64,000 bases of DNA, taken from positions 62,001 to 126,000 of the forward strand of contig LUVW01000044.1 of NCBI GenBank assembly GCA_001661515.1, read 5' to 3'. Shown in pieces: positions 35,557 through 49,087 of this stretch. The notes beneath the pieces are model-generated. The model was not told the origin of the DNA. It ran no database searches and saw only the letters and a program-made list of their open reading frames with translations. The translations under genes and the position numbers were made by a program. This stretch comes from Capniomyces stellatus. Taxonomy: Eukaryota > Kickxellomycota > Harpellomycetes > Harpellales > Legeriomycetaceae. Each line of letters opens with the position of its first letter. The stretch's first letter is position 1.

Positions 35557-38500
35557 TCTAGACAGCGTTCTATTTTTTTGGTTGTTTTTTTAACTATCTC
35601 TTCTAATGAATAACACACGAGTGCTTGGATATGTATTAAGCGTTTTGCTTTTTTACACAAAGTAGTATGTATATATACAAGGTATGTTGTATAAACACGC
35701 TAAATGATTTAGGTCAGCAGCAATTTATTTGCTTATCCAACACTTTAAGGTTACGTATGGCCTTTCTACTTTGCTCTGCTATAAGTGTACGGGTATATAT
35801 AGCTCTACACTTTGTTATATTTTTTTCTTGTGTTTTCACTAAATAAGTTTATACATATATGTTTCAATAGAAATAAAAGTAAGTGTATATCTATTACTAC
35901 AAATATCTAATAAGGATGATAAAGTAAAGCTAAAAGTTGTATTTTGCGTATCTAAATAGAAGTTGTTATAAAAGTTTAAAAAAAGAGAAAGCTTGTTGCT
36001 GAGTCTGAATCGTTTAAATTGGCGCATTCATTTTCATATAAATTTCTCTACCCTGAAGTATAATACTGAGTTGTCTGGATATTACTATATTGGCTCTTTG
36101 TTCACATGACTCATCAACTTTTTTTTTGATTGAGAACTTTTTTTTTTATTGACAATGGGCTTTCGACTTTTTTTTTGGCTTACTAGCCAGCTTTTTTTTT
36201 ACCGCTGGGTTTCTAACTCTAGTTTCACCCACGTGTACTACTTTTGTTTCATCTGCACCGTTCTGATATATCATGTTGGATTATTTATTTTTACCTCATT
36301 TATTTCTATTTTGTTGAGTACAAACCAATAGGGTATTAAATCAGAGCGATATTATTCAAAGCTTTAAATGCAGAAAATTCAACTAATACCAATGTCCTTG
36401 AAATTGGCCAAATACCAGTTGATATTAGCTTCACTGTTTATGCGCACAACCCCAGTTTTACCACTCGATTATTCTACTAAATCGTTACATCCCCACCAAC
36501 TTTGTACCGCCAGGAAAGCCCCCCCAATCACCAAACAGTCAAACATTTTTCTACAAATGGAAAAAAAAACATAGATCGTTTAGGCTTAATGGTTAAAACT
36601 ATAAAGCACTTTTTGCAAGCCAGTTTTATACTTGGCGGAGTATTGTATGTTGGTCGGTTCATCTTCAACCTTACATATACTATCAAGTGTGTTGCCGAAC
36701 AGCATCTACTAAAAGTATTTTAGCATTGCATATTACTTTGCTGTACACATTTGCTTGTGTGTTGTTTTTACTGTCAAAACTGTGCTATGATTTTGTTTTA
36801 ACCCTTTGTTCATACTTGGCGGTGGTGTTTTTAAATATCAACGTGTATGCTTTTACTATCTCTTTACTACAAATAATTTCTTTTTCTTTTTTTACAGGTT
36901 CGGACTACAACAAAAGCCTAAAGCCAAACGTCACTGAAAGCTGCACTAAACTAGTTTCAATAATAAAGATTGCACTGAATTAAGCTTGCTATTTTATCGC
37001 CAATTCATTGAGGCGAAATTTATTACTTTGTTTTTAATCTGAATAACGCGAAACTTGATTCAATTACCGCACTTTCAATCCTAACTTTAGAATTGCTATC
37101 CTTGGGTTTGATTTGGATTTTGATATTTTGGCGTTATTGTTGGAGCCAAGTAGAGATAGGTATGGTTTTTGGCTCTTAATATATTATTTTTTTGCCTGTT
37201 TCAATTCCCAACTTGGCAATCCTCTTGGTTTTGTTTGGTATAAAAAAAGTTACAAAAGTTTATAAAGTTTGTCCAACATCACTTTCAACAAAACCAATCG
37301 ACTGATCTGATTATCAGTTAGTCAAACTTGGAAGCCTTTTTTTATTCAATCACGTCTTAGCTTATATTACTAAAATTGAGATTGTGCTTTTGGGTAAATT
37401 GGCTTTACAACTACGTGAATTTCTTATTTTATCTGTCTACATTACCAAATGTGCGCCTTTATGATGTCGAATTGTCTAATTTCGATCCAACTCGTGGTAT
37501 TAATACGTAGGCTAGTTGGTCATTAATTGTTTTGCTAGCAAAAAAGCGCTGATGATACACCAAACAAAAGCTTATTTGGACCACAACCGTCTTACAAACC
37601 TCTCATTGCTTTTTTAAACTACATACCAGACAACGCGACTAATGCTGTGGGTTAAATATTTTGAAGATATCCACAGTTGATATATTTGAAACTGTATACC
37701 AACTACATCGAGTTGATTTGAAATACAGTTAGATACTTATTAATGGACAGCAATAGCAACTGCTAAAGATATTTCAAGCAGTGTATATGACCAAGGTTTG
37801 TATGCACGCCTGTAATATATTTAAAATTTAGGTATTATTCTGGTTGGTGCCCAAGTTTTAACGTTTGAGCTTAAAACACAGTTGCCAATGGTGCAGGCTG
37901 TTTGATATTTTAGTTGGGGGGATTTGATGTTCGTGTGACACAGTTAATTCTTTAGTAATGTGCACTAAACTTGGATATTATACTGAACTCCACAACACTT
38001 TTTTTTGTTGCAACACATTTCAATACCTCAGCATCGAAGCAAGTAAAATGTTGATAGCTGGTTCTTTAATTTGAAAGGTCTCTCATTTAATGTTGGTTAC
38101 ATTAAGGGTGTGAAAACTCATGTTAAAGTTATGGTCATTTTTATGATATGCTTCATTGTTATTAGTTTATTGAATAATGTATGTGGTTTCGAGTTGTTTT
38201 CAGGGTATTGTTGTCATGTAGCTATCTTGGTATAGATTTGGTGAGATTGTACTATGTGCTAGTACTGGTATTGGGTATGGGATGTTAGCTGTTGAGCGTT
38301 GGATATATTATACGTCGAGTATTTTTGGAAATGAATACATGTTGGTTGTAGCAAAGTAGTATTTATTTTATGTTGTATATGAACCAATGCTTTTTTCTTT
38401 GAGTCAGAGCCTTTAAATACTCCTCACCCTCCCCATTTTTTTACTTATATTGTAAGGATTTTTTATATTCTATCTTTTAAAAACTATATCAACGTAATGC

Positions 38501-39771
38501 ATAAGCTAAAGTTGCACAATTCAACATACAAAAAGCGTGGATACAACCAATGGCAGCAAGCGTAGATTGATTCAATTGTCTGGTTGATTGATTGTTTAGA
38601 GATATAAAATAGAAAATATATGCTATTAATTATTATAGCCTTAGTCGCAATAAGCCAGAATGTTGAATGTTTAGTGTTCTTACAATTTCGAACTATTGTC
38701 TTGTGCATTGGTGGGAATGTATAAATGAAATGCAAGAAAATGATACCAAATATCTACGGCATTAAAGAAAGCCAGGTTATGTATAAAATTAAGGTTATAA
38801 TTGCACAATTGATGAGTGTTAGGGTATGTTGAAGTTCATAACAATGCAAAAAATGTTGAAGAAAGTATTCGGGTATCATCAAATGAACAATATTTGGATT
38901 GAAAACACCAAAAGAATATAAAACACAGTAACAAAGAGAAGAGGCAACAATGTCAGCGAAAAGTACGTAGAATACAACAGCAATAAATTAGCAAGAGTAA
39001 GGTAGTTTAGCAATGTAGAGTAGAGCAGTGAAAAAAAAGTAAAAGTAATAGACATCAATAAAAAAAAAGAAAAGTAAAAGAGAAAAGTAAAAATAAGCAA
39101 AATAAAAAGATGAAAGGAGTAAAAGAGATGCAAAAGATTTGACTAATTTTAGTGGTAAAGTTTCAAAATGGTAAAATCAGGATCAACTTGGTTGGACGGA
39201 AGAAATAGGTGGGCTTAAATTGGGCGGCCTCTAGCTGAAGTGAATAATTTAAAACAACCCAAAATTGAATTATATATATCGTCAGATTTTAACAAATGAA
39301 AATCAATGTATTATTGTATAATTTCGTGATTTTATAAACTCAATTAAGATTTCAAAGTAACGCGTAAATTCGCCAAAGCAAAAAAGGAGATGTTTTTAAC
39401 ATGGCACACCCAAATTCGAGTATTCTAAAAAAAAACTCGCCAAAAAATGGCACAATTAAATCTATAACCATATAATGATAGAGCGTCTTTTTTTTTTTAA
39501 AGGAAAAATCTAAAGGCTAAAAGCTAAAAGCCAAAAATTTAAAACGCAATATTCTACAAAAATGTTGAACGAAAAAAGCTATGCCTCGAGATTTTTGAAA
39601 TAACTAGGAACATGTTCTTTTTGTATAAATATCAGAAATATCCTTCAACGGCACTGGTTTGTTTTTAAATAGCTTACCTTTTTGTTTCAATCGAATTACC
39701 AACATATTTTTCTTTATAAAATAGAAAAAGCAACCTTTTTATTCCGTCGAGTATATAGCAACAATAGTAAA
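35557..39771. other. Long intergenic region
   Basis: About 4.2 kb. One weak membrane-protein candidate is listed separately at 36502-36937. Otherwise only short chance frames, A-rich repeats near 39040-39120 and 39505-39540, and no RNA gene seen. Confidence 0.5.
36502..36937 (+). CDS. Possible small membrane protein, partial model
   Basis: An open frame to about 36690 encodes a basic stretch followed by one hydrophobic segment (HFLQASFILGGVLYVGRFIF). A GTGTGT donor after TYTIK and a TTTTTACAG acceptor at 36898 would add a short basic tail with a stop at 36937; another phase is also open to 36983. The 5' end is unclear because no ATG begins this frame cleanly. No family recognised. Confidence 0.25.
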
Positions 39772-40149
39772 ATGGCTGATATCAAAAAGAAGAGTGTAAG
39801 CGGTGTACGTAGATCGAGCCGTGCTAGAACAGAACCAGTTCCAGGATATGTCCCAGAAATGATTAACCGAGTTAGCAAAAAAAGATCCAGAGTAACAAAG
39901 AAGACAACAGAGAAATCCAAGCTATCAAAAAAGGTTCAAAGCAAGGACACTAAAAAGGCCACAGCCACCAAGGCCAAAAAAGTAACTAGCAAAGCTAAGG
40001 CTCCAGCCAAGAAGGTAGTCAAGAAGTCTAGCACAACAACCACAAAGAGCCCAGCTAAAGCTAAGACCGTCAAGGCACCATCCACAAAGAAGAAGGCATC
40101 CACCAAAGCAGCACCAAAATCACCTGCTAAAAAAACCAAAACCAAGTAA
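39772..40149 (+). CDS. Lysine/alanine-rich basic protein, histone H1-tail-like
   Basis: Intronless, 125 residues from ATG 39772; the longer frame upstream lacks an ATG. From about residue 48 onward it consists of Lys/Ala/Ser/Thr/Pro repeats, such as SPAKAKTVKAP, KAPAKKVVKK and SPAKKTKTK, the composition and SPAK motifs of linker-histone C-terminal tails. The N-terminal 45 residues (VRRSSRARTEPVPGYVPEM) are not a winged-helix globular domain, which fungal Hho1-type H1 normally has. Likely a nuclear, DNA-compacting protein, but the assignment rests on composition. Other possibilities are an HMG-like or ribosome-associated basic protein. Confidence 0.7.
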   Translation: MADIKKKSVSGVRRSSRARTEPVPGYVPEMINRVSKKRSRVTKKTTEKSKLSKKVQSKDTKKATATKAKKVTSKAKAPAKKVVKKSSTTTTKSPAKAKTVKAPSTKKKASTKAAPKSPAKKTKTK

Positions 40150-40734
40150 TCGCTTAACTCGTTTCTATGCGTTTGTATATGTTTTATTTATATCATAGGG
40201 TACACTGATTATTATTTTATATATCGTCTTTACTTTGTAGCATGTTAAAGTCGTATCGTCTTTTTATGTAGTTTTTTAAAATATCAACATTTCATTTTTA
40301 ATATTCATTCTTATATCAATACAGCTTTTTGATACTACCGCTACTACTACAGTCTGTTGTTTTTAATTAAAAGTATAAAAAAAAGTCAAAGAAAATGATA
40401 TTGCCGAGTGTGTGTGTTGCTGGATTATGTTTACAAGCCAAAAAGTACTTGACGGCTTTCACGCTATTTAAAATTCACCAAAATTGCGCATTTTCGTCAC
40501 TAACCAATTAAATAGCGCAGGTATGCGCACACGTCTTTTAAGTTGTGTTGGTTCAGCAGCATATTTTTAATTTCAATTTTAATTTATTTTCAAGTCTTGA
40601 CTTTGGAATCTTGAAAAGTATGAGTCCTGAAGTGAGAATGATGCTCAAGTTCAAGGCTTGTGAGAAAGTGCTGTTAGCCTACGAGGTCAAATGTATAATA
40701 ATGCTTTGGGTAACCTTTAACTAAATCAAATGTA

Positions 40735-40925
40735 TATATATATTAACGCTGTTGCCAGCACCCTCTTGGTGCTGAGGGTGTCAGGATTCTTGATAATCTT
40801 GGCTAGTTTAGGGTTTCATCTTTTCCGCGCGTATTTTAGCCCATCTGTTACAGTCTAGCAGGAGATGTTCGACAAGAGGGAGATGTAAATGTACTAGGAG
40901 GATATTGTATGTTTTGTTATGTTGA
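40735..40925 (-). mobile_element. Degenerate non-LTR retrotransposon 3' end (RT C-terminal zf-RVT-like segment)
   Basis: On the minus strand, one frame reads LPLVEHLLLDCNRWAKIRAE, matching the xTxEHLLLxCPRWxxIR motif found after the reverse-transcriptase domain of LINE-type elements. The frame is open for about 40 codons, then meets a stop; a downstream frame continues with PSAPRGCWQQR, resembling the end of such ORFs. The local base composition is richer in GC than its surroundings. No RT catalytic motif or element ends are visible, so this is a short dead fragment. Confidence 0.5.
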
Positions 40926-40932
40926 CTCTGCG

Positions 40933-41034
40933 GCCAATAATCCACATAAAGTAAATATGAAAAAAAAAATACTAGAAGGTGCAAGCAACAGAATATTAGT
41001 CTAGTTTATTTATTTATTTATGTGGTTTATTGGC
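40933..41034. repeat. Imperfect inverted repeat (24-25 bp arms, about 53-nt loop)
   Basis: Arms 40933-40957 (GCCAATAATCCACATAAAG...) and 41011-41034 are reverse complements apart from one mismatch and one single-base gap. It lies just beside the LINE-like remnant. It could be a foldback element or the trace of an inverted insertion. Confidence 0.8.
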
Positions 41035-41420
41035 AACAATTATTAGTCTAGTATTGCCATCCCAACCATTTACCAGAGATTTAACAATCCAATAAAAATA
41101 AACCATCCAAGATAGACAAGGGTGTTAAACAAGCTTAGCATACTACTGGGATTACCAAAGAGTGCCGATGTGCATTTATTTGAAGTAAATTGGTATTTGG
41201 TTTTACAAAAAAAAAAGGAGGTCGTTTTACTGTTTTTATTATTATTGAAATTTGTTTTATTGATTTATTTTCCCGAATATCTCAAAGTTGAAACTAAACT
41301 AAAAAATTATACAATATGTCTATATTTAAAAACTCAAACCATAAGCCAAATGCCATAAACAGAGTCATACGTTTATTGGTAACTTTTATAAAAGCTGATA
41401 TATAAATAAATATATATCGG

Positions 41421-42512
41421 TTATGCTCTACATTTAGTGATGGTGACTACATGTATGTAAGTAGGTGGTGTGGATGTTGGGGCTTTGGTGGTAGCAGCAG
41501 TAGCGACGACAGTGGTGGTAATAGGGGCGGTAGTGGCAGTGGTGGTGGCAGTGGTAGTAGCGGTGGTAGTGGCAGAAGTAGTAGCAGTGGTGGTGGCAGT
41601 TGTGCTAGTTGTGGATTCTGCAGTTGTAGTTTTTGGTTCTTCATCACAAGTGAACCAGACATCACCAGCGTATTTTGGACTGTAGTCTGAGGCAAGGATT
41701 CCAAAGTTTTGTTCAACGCCAGCTTGTCTCCATGGAGCATCAATGGCAGAGTACCAGTAGTATTCAATGTTTTGCTTTCTAGCTGCGCAGATAAATTCCC
41801 TCATAAACTTAAGTGAGTTTTGTGTGCTTGGTACAGCAGCACCAAAGTTGCTGCCTTGAGTTGGCCATCCAGTCTCACCAACAACAACTCTCTTTCCATT
41901 AGCGGCTCCTCTGACTTGGTCAATATGTTGGTACATAACAGTGTTGGCAACATCAATGGCCTGTCCTTCCCAGTATGGGAAAGCGTTCATCATGGCAAAG
42001 TCAACATTGGCTGCCAGGTTTGCAGAGTAGTTCAAGTAAACGTCAGCTACTGAAACAGGGACTTGGCTAAGCCCAATTGAGGATAACAGCTTCTTTGTGT
42101 CTTTAACCTTGGCAATCATTTGGTCCTCGGTCTGTTCTTTTCTATAGATGGCCTCGCTTCCTACAATAATGGATTTTACATTGGCACTCAGGTTGAAGAC
42201 CTTGCTCAATCTTGCCAGCTCTGCTTTATCTGCGTTATAGGCCACATCGTCAGAACCAACCCACAGTCCAACCACAACTTTCCAGCTAGTTCCCTCAACT
42301 GCTCTCATTATAGGTTCACCTTGGTTGCAGTCATTGAGACTGTATATTCTAATGGTGTCTGTGTATGCGGAAAGTGCTCTTAAGTCAGCTCTGACATCGT
42401 CAACTGTTGGACATGACCCATCTTTGCGTTTTGGGTTATAGTTGAGTCCGCTAAAGTTGGTTGCTGCGATGGCTGATCCAACAAGCCCGATTGTTGCGAA
42501 TAAAAGCTTCAT
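41421..42512 (-). CDS. GH17 glucan endo-1,3-beta-glucosidase, Bgl2/Scw-like
   Basis: Secreted cell-wall beta-1,3-glucanase/transglycosidase. Intronless, 363 residues. Signal peptide at about 1-16 (MKLLFATIGLVGSAIA). The GH17 barrel spans about 20-290, with GLNYNPKRKDGSCPT, IRIYSLNDCNQ, the acid/base glutamate E120 in IIVGSEAIYR, and the nucleophile E213 in VVVGETGWPTQG, then YYWYSAIDAPWR and the final FTCDEE. A Thr/Ala-rich tail (about 294-350) with TTTATTTATT repeats is probably O-glycosylated; the C-terminus is not hydrophobic, so no GPI anchor is expected. The tail repeats are encoded by a GTGGTGGTAG-like microsatellite. Confidence 0.94.
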   Translation of the reverse strand: MKLLFATIGLVGSAIAATNFSGLNYNPKRKDGSCPTVDDVRADLRALSAYTDTIRIYSLNDCNQGEPIMRAVEGTSWKVVVGLWVGSDDVAYNADKAELARLSKVFNLSANVKSIIVGSEAIYRKEQTEDQMIAKVKDTKKLLSSIGLSQVPVSVADVYLNYSANLAANVDFAMMNAFPYWEGQAIDVANTVMYQHIDQVRGAANGKRVVVGETGWPTQGSNFGAAVPSTQNSLKFMREFICAARKQNIEYYWYSAIDAPWRQAGVEQNFGILASDYSPKYAGDVWFTCDEEPKTTTAESTTSTTATTTATTSATTTATTTATTTATTAPITTTVVATAATTKAPTSTPPTYIHVVTITKCRA

Positions 42513-44942
42513 GTTAAAATATAAATCAAGTAGTATAAGTCTATTTATGTTCTAATAGTTGTGCTGGCTAAAATGTATCCAAAGTGAATATCAGATTAAC
42601 GAGTTCTAGGTTAATAATTAAAACTATGTATTGAACTATTAACGCGGTCATGGGGGGGAGTTGTGTGGGCTTATATACTTTTATTCAACTGCTTTACGTT
42701 TGACGCAGTCCTACTCTCTACTAGATTTGCAGTTTTTATTTTGATATGGGCTTATCATTTAGACTTTATCTGCTCGTTATAGACCTTGAAAAAAAATATA
42801 CGCGATTTATAATTTGTTTTTTTTAGTCAAAGCCCATCATTAATTCCTGAAAGCAGTGGCCAATTATGGTAATTCAAATAGTCGATGGTTCACTTAAACA
42901 CAACCCTCTCATTTGGTAGTACAATGAACTGATTATATAATCATATTTCTCAAGGCCCAAGTTGACCACCGTTGCTTTAAATGTATAGCTCAGTCATGGT
43001 CTAGGTGAATCAACATTTCCGTATTTGGTTTTGATGGTGGGGTATGTAAACTTGATTAGCTGGTCCAATTAGCATTGGCCTTGGTTTATGATTATCCCTA
43101 ATTGTCAATAAAACTTTTTACCAAGAGTTGGACCGGATTATTAAAGCAAGCTCCGCAGTGCTAATAAAAAGGAAAGTCAGTACTAGATTTGCCAGATATA
43201 ACAAGTTCTAGTCAGATATTTTTATTACTCATCCGCCCACATTTAGTTTTATTATTCAAGTATGGTGACTAAAGGATTTTTTTTTTGTTGCATACTAAAT
43301 TGGAATGTTTTATTTCAGTAAAGTGAAACTGGAGTGGAATTATAAGCTATACAGTAAATGGTTTATTCGGGCCTGCGATTATTTCGGAATTAATTCACAT
43401 ATTCTCCCACATAACGCCCACATTTGGTTGGATTTTATTTGTATTTTTAAATGTCATTTAAGATTTGCAAATTTTATGGTTGATTTGCTATATTTGGCAA
43501 TTATTTTAATTAATTAAAGCCGTTTTTTTTTTCAGGAATTTTCAAAAAAGCAAATTAAAAAGTTTTAATAAAATCTAAATACTCTTGCTCTATCAAAAAA
43601 ACTTGATTGCTAATCTTCAGGCATTTTTGCTCGTTGTTTTCTTAACAATGTCGTCAATCATATAGGGGTTTTACAGGGTAGGAGTGGATTTGAATTTAAA
43701 TCAGCATCAATTAAATATCCCAATTTAGCAATGCCGGTGACTAACTCTCCTAATACTTTTATTATGTAAACCAAATTTGACTCGAATATTAAGTAAAAAC
43801 TGTATTGGCGTTTTGGCAATTATAGGTGCCATTAGTAAAGTTAAACAAAATTGAAGGAGAAATGGTGCAGAACGGAGTATACGTATTGGCTAGTTGTAGT
43901 TTTTATGTTTATAATCTTGAGAATTTTTGTTATTGTAGGTTACAGACTTACAGGTTTTATATCCTAGTTGGACTAAATAAAGCCAAACAGCAGTGTACTT
44001 TGGAGTGAGGTAGATTTTCGACAATTAGTTGTTGCATGTAGCAAACCAAAATACTCGGTATATATTGGATATTGAAATCGGATATGATATGATGTGATAT
44101 GATATGATGTGATGGATATTTAGATTACAGTTTTATTTCGAATATTGGCGTCGATGTTGTAGGGTGGTAGAATTTGTTGAAAGTCTAGGTGTTGTCAAAA
44201 GGCAATCTATTATGTTGAGGTTAGACCTGATTGACTCTGAGACAAGCTGTTTGTTTCAATTGTTACAAAGGAAAATCAAGTTGATTTGAGCTGCTTCAAA
44301 CAAAAAGCCAGCAACAACAAAGAATAATCATCAGACGTGAAGTCTGACCTAAACTATAGCATGCTAAAACATGTCAACTGAGTCGTATTAAATATGGCGG
44401 ATTTGCGATCTGTCAAGGAATCCCAATTGTGCTATACCTGTATCTTCTCGATGCTTGACTATCCTTACAAGTCTAGTCAGTAATCACAAGAAACATATCT
44501 GCAAACAAGATAAGCTGTATACCCAAAGGTGCTATACGTTCATAGGGTTCACGGCAATCGAGTATAAGTTATGATATATTTACCGGCACAATTTCTATTA
44601 GCCAGAAATGCCCAGAAAAGAAGTCATTAAAAACCAATTCGAACATTGGCATAATTTGACATATTTCTGCGCTTTGAGCCTTTAAAACTAGGGGAGGGTG
44701 AGGTTCTTGTGTCAAGTCCAACATAAATAAATTGATTTGTGATAAAACGCCCGAGTCACTGATCGGCTGCATGCGGTTATTCTGAACTTTTTATTATGCT
44801 TTATGGCGGTTTAGTAAACAGTGTAGCGGTTTGGTCCGGAGAGACCAGTGTTACACTATTGTATACTATTATCAGGCCAGGCGGAAATACATCGATAAAA
44901 CAGATGCAATGAAAATGTATGAAATTATAGATTCGAGCCGTC
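42513..44942. other. Long intergenic region
   Basis: About 2.4 kb from the GH17 start to the end of the sirtuin gene. Only short AT-rich open frames, such as 43305-43517, with no conserved motif. A GATAT/GATGT repeat lies near 44081. Confidence 0.6.
44081..44115. repeat. Tandem repeat of GATATGATAT/GATGTGATAT
   Basis: Imperfect 5-bp units (GATAT, GATGT) over about 35 bp in intergenic DNA. Confidence 0.8.
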
Positions 44943-47328
<2,386 letters not shown>

Positions 47329-49087
47329 TTCGAATTATCAAGGTTGTAATACTGGTTTATTGTTTTTTTTTTCTGTTTGTTGTGCCAAAGGGTTGTAAAT
47401 AAATTTATATTTCTCTTGTGGGTTTGCTCACGGCTTTATACACTAGTTTTGTAAACCAATTCCAAAAGTCTTTTTTATTGTAAACTTGGCAATTTTACAA
47501 AAGAGAGTCGCAGTGTAAAACTAGTGGGAGGCCAGTATAAAGTATAACTTGATCCTAAAATTGTATAAAGCAAAGTACTTTATACTGTGGCAAATGTTGG
47601 TCAGGCGGGTTAGTTTTAAAAAGATGGTCAATGATTTATGTGCAAATCTTTAGAGTTGTACCATTTCTACTGATTGATTTGTTTACCAAAGGTATATTTT
47701 TTTTTCATTCTCTTGAAAAATGCTCAAATTTTTTTTGTACTTGATTCTTTTAATGCCAATTATCGCGCAAGATCACCAAAAAAATGAATTTGACAACCAC
47801 CAATCAGCTTATTGATTTCGCAATATCATTCAAGTTACAAAACGAAAATTACCACGTTCATAATAAAAAAAAGCGAGAAAAAAATAACCACGTTCAGTGA
47901 ACTTTCTCGAATTGCAAGTTGAGGAGCTAATAACAGTGTCAATATATCCTTAAACATCCACAATGACCTGCTACTCAAACAGACTCTTATTCTTTAGTGA
48001 GTAGAATGGCACCGCAAGTTTTGGATTGCGTTCGGTGCCAAACAAGTGTCCTACTCATTATTCAAAATAGACACATTTTTATTAATACCAACGTTGGCGT
48101 AGTATTCATTCCCCAAAGTTGCAAACCCTCCTCAAATTGATGTTGTCATATAGAGTTTGTACAAGCATTTCAATAAAAATAGCTAATTGATGGCTGCATG
48201 TTATATAAATGGAAGGTCAGTGCTCATAAATGATATTATTGTTTGCTATGAGTACCTAGCAGAGGTAGGTTTTCATCACGTTTTCATCAAATTTTTAACT
48301 CGTTTACTTTACTTTAGTTTGGTTTGGTTTGGTTTGGTTTGGTTTGGTTTGGTTTGGTTTGGCTTGGTTTGGCTTGCTAGGAATGTGAAACTATCGATTA
48401 GCTTTGGGGATTGGTTCAAGCAAATAAAAGTAGGATTTGTAGTTTATCTATTGGACAGTTTTATTTTAAACCAAATCACACCTGGCAATAATAGGTCGCT
48501 CCTACTTTATTTCTTGACACTATCAATTGGGGGGTGTTCTTATGCATAGTAGGCAAATCAGTAACAATAATGCTAAGAAAGGGGCCAATGATAGATTTAA
48601 GGGTTACTATAAACAACAAAATTTTGAAATAAATTGTTTCAGCGATCTGTAATCAATTCAATTTTAATAGATTGACTTTTGCTGTACTAAGATTTTATAG
48701 CCCAAGTATATTTATCTAACGGCCTTGTTTCTAATACTTTTTTTTGGTACTCTTTCTTTATATTATTCTAGTTTGTTTTTTTCCTGTGTGTTTTAAAAAC
48801 GAGAAAAAACAAAGCTGATAGAAAAAAAAAGCAAACGTAAAAGCGACAGTCATACTCTGCGAGTCTATGTAGTTATAATTGTACCAGCTTGTGATTCAGC
48901 GAGGTTTTCTTTCTTTCAACAATTTAAAAAGCACCATCCTCCCAAAGTTCTACATATTATTGTTCTTGTGTGTTCTTGGCGATCGAGAGTATACAGATAT
49001 CTGTTCATTTAAACTAACCGTCGGCTTAGAAATAGCCAGAAACAGGTTGAACACCTAACGTTTTATTTATATATTTACAAGCAAGAA
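47329..49087. other. Intergenic region between the sirtuin and FAD synthetase
   Basis: About 1.76 kb shared by two divergent genes, so it holds both promoters. A (TTTGG)n array is listed separately. No gene seen. Confidence 0.6.
48317..48377. repeat. (GGTTT)n pentanucleotide array
   Basis: About twelve units of GGTTT with two GGCTT variants at the right end. Confidence 0.9.

Larger units (their letters stand above)
40150..41420. other. Intergenic region with retroelement remnant and hairpin
   Basis: About 1.27 kb between the H1-like gene and the GH17 gene. It contains the LINE-like remnant and the inverted repeat listed separately. Nothing else recognised. Confidence 0.6.

Noticed and set aside
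41447..41767. Overlapping frames with Pro/Leu or Gly/Ser repeats over the GH17 tail
   Set aside because: They are alternative frames of the microsatellite that encodes the Thr-rich tail.
42120..42383. Plus-strand frame opposite the GH17 catalytic domain
   Set aside because: Antisense to conserved GH17 sequence.
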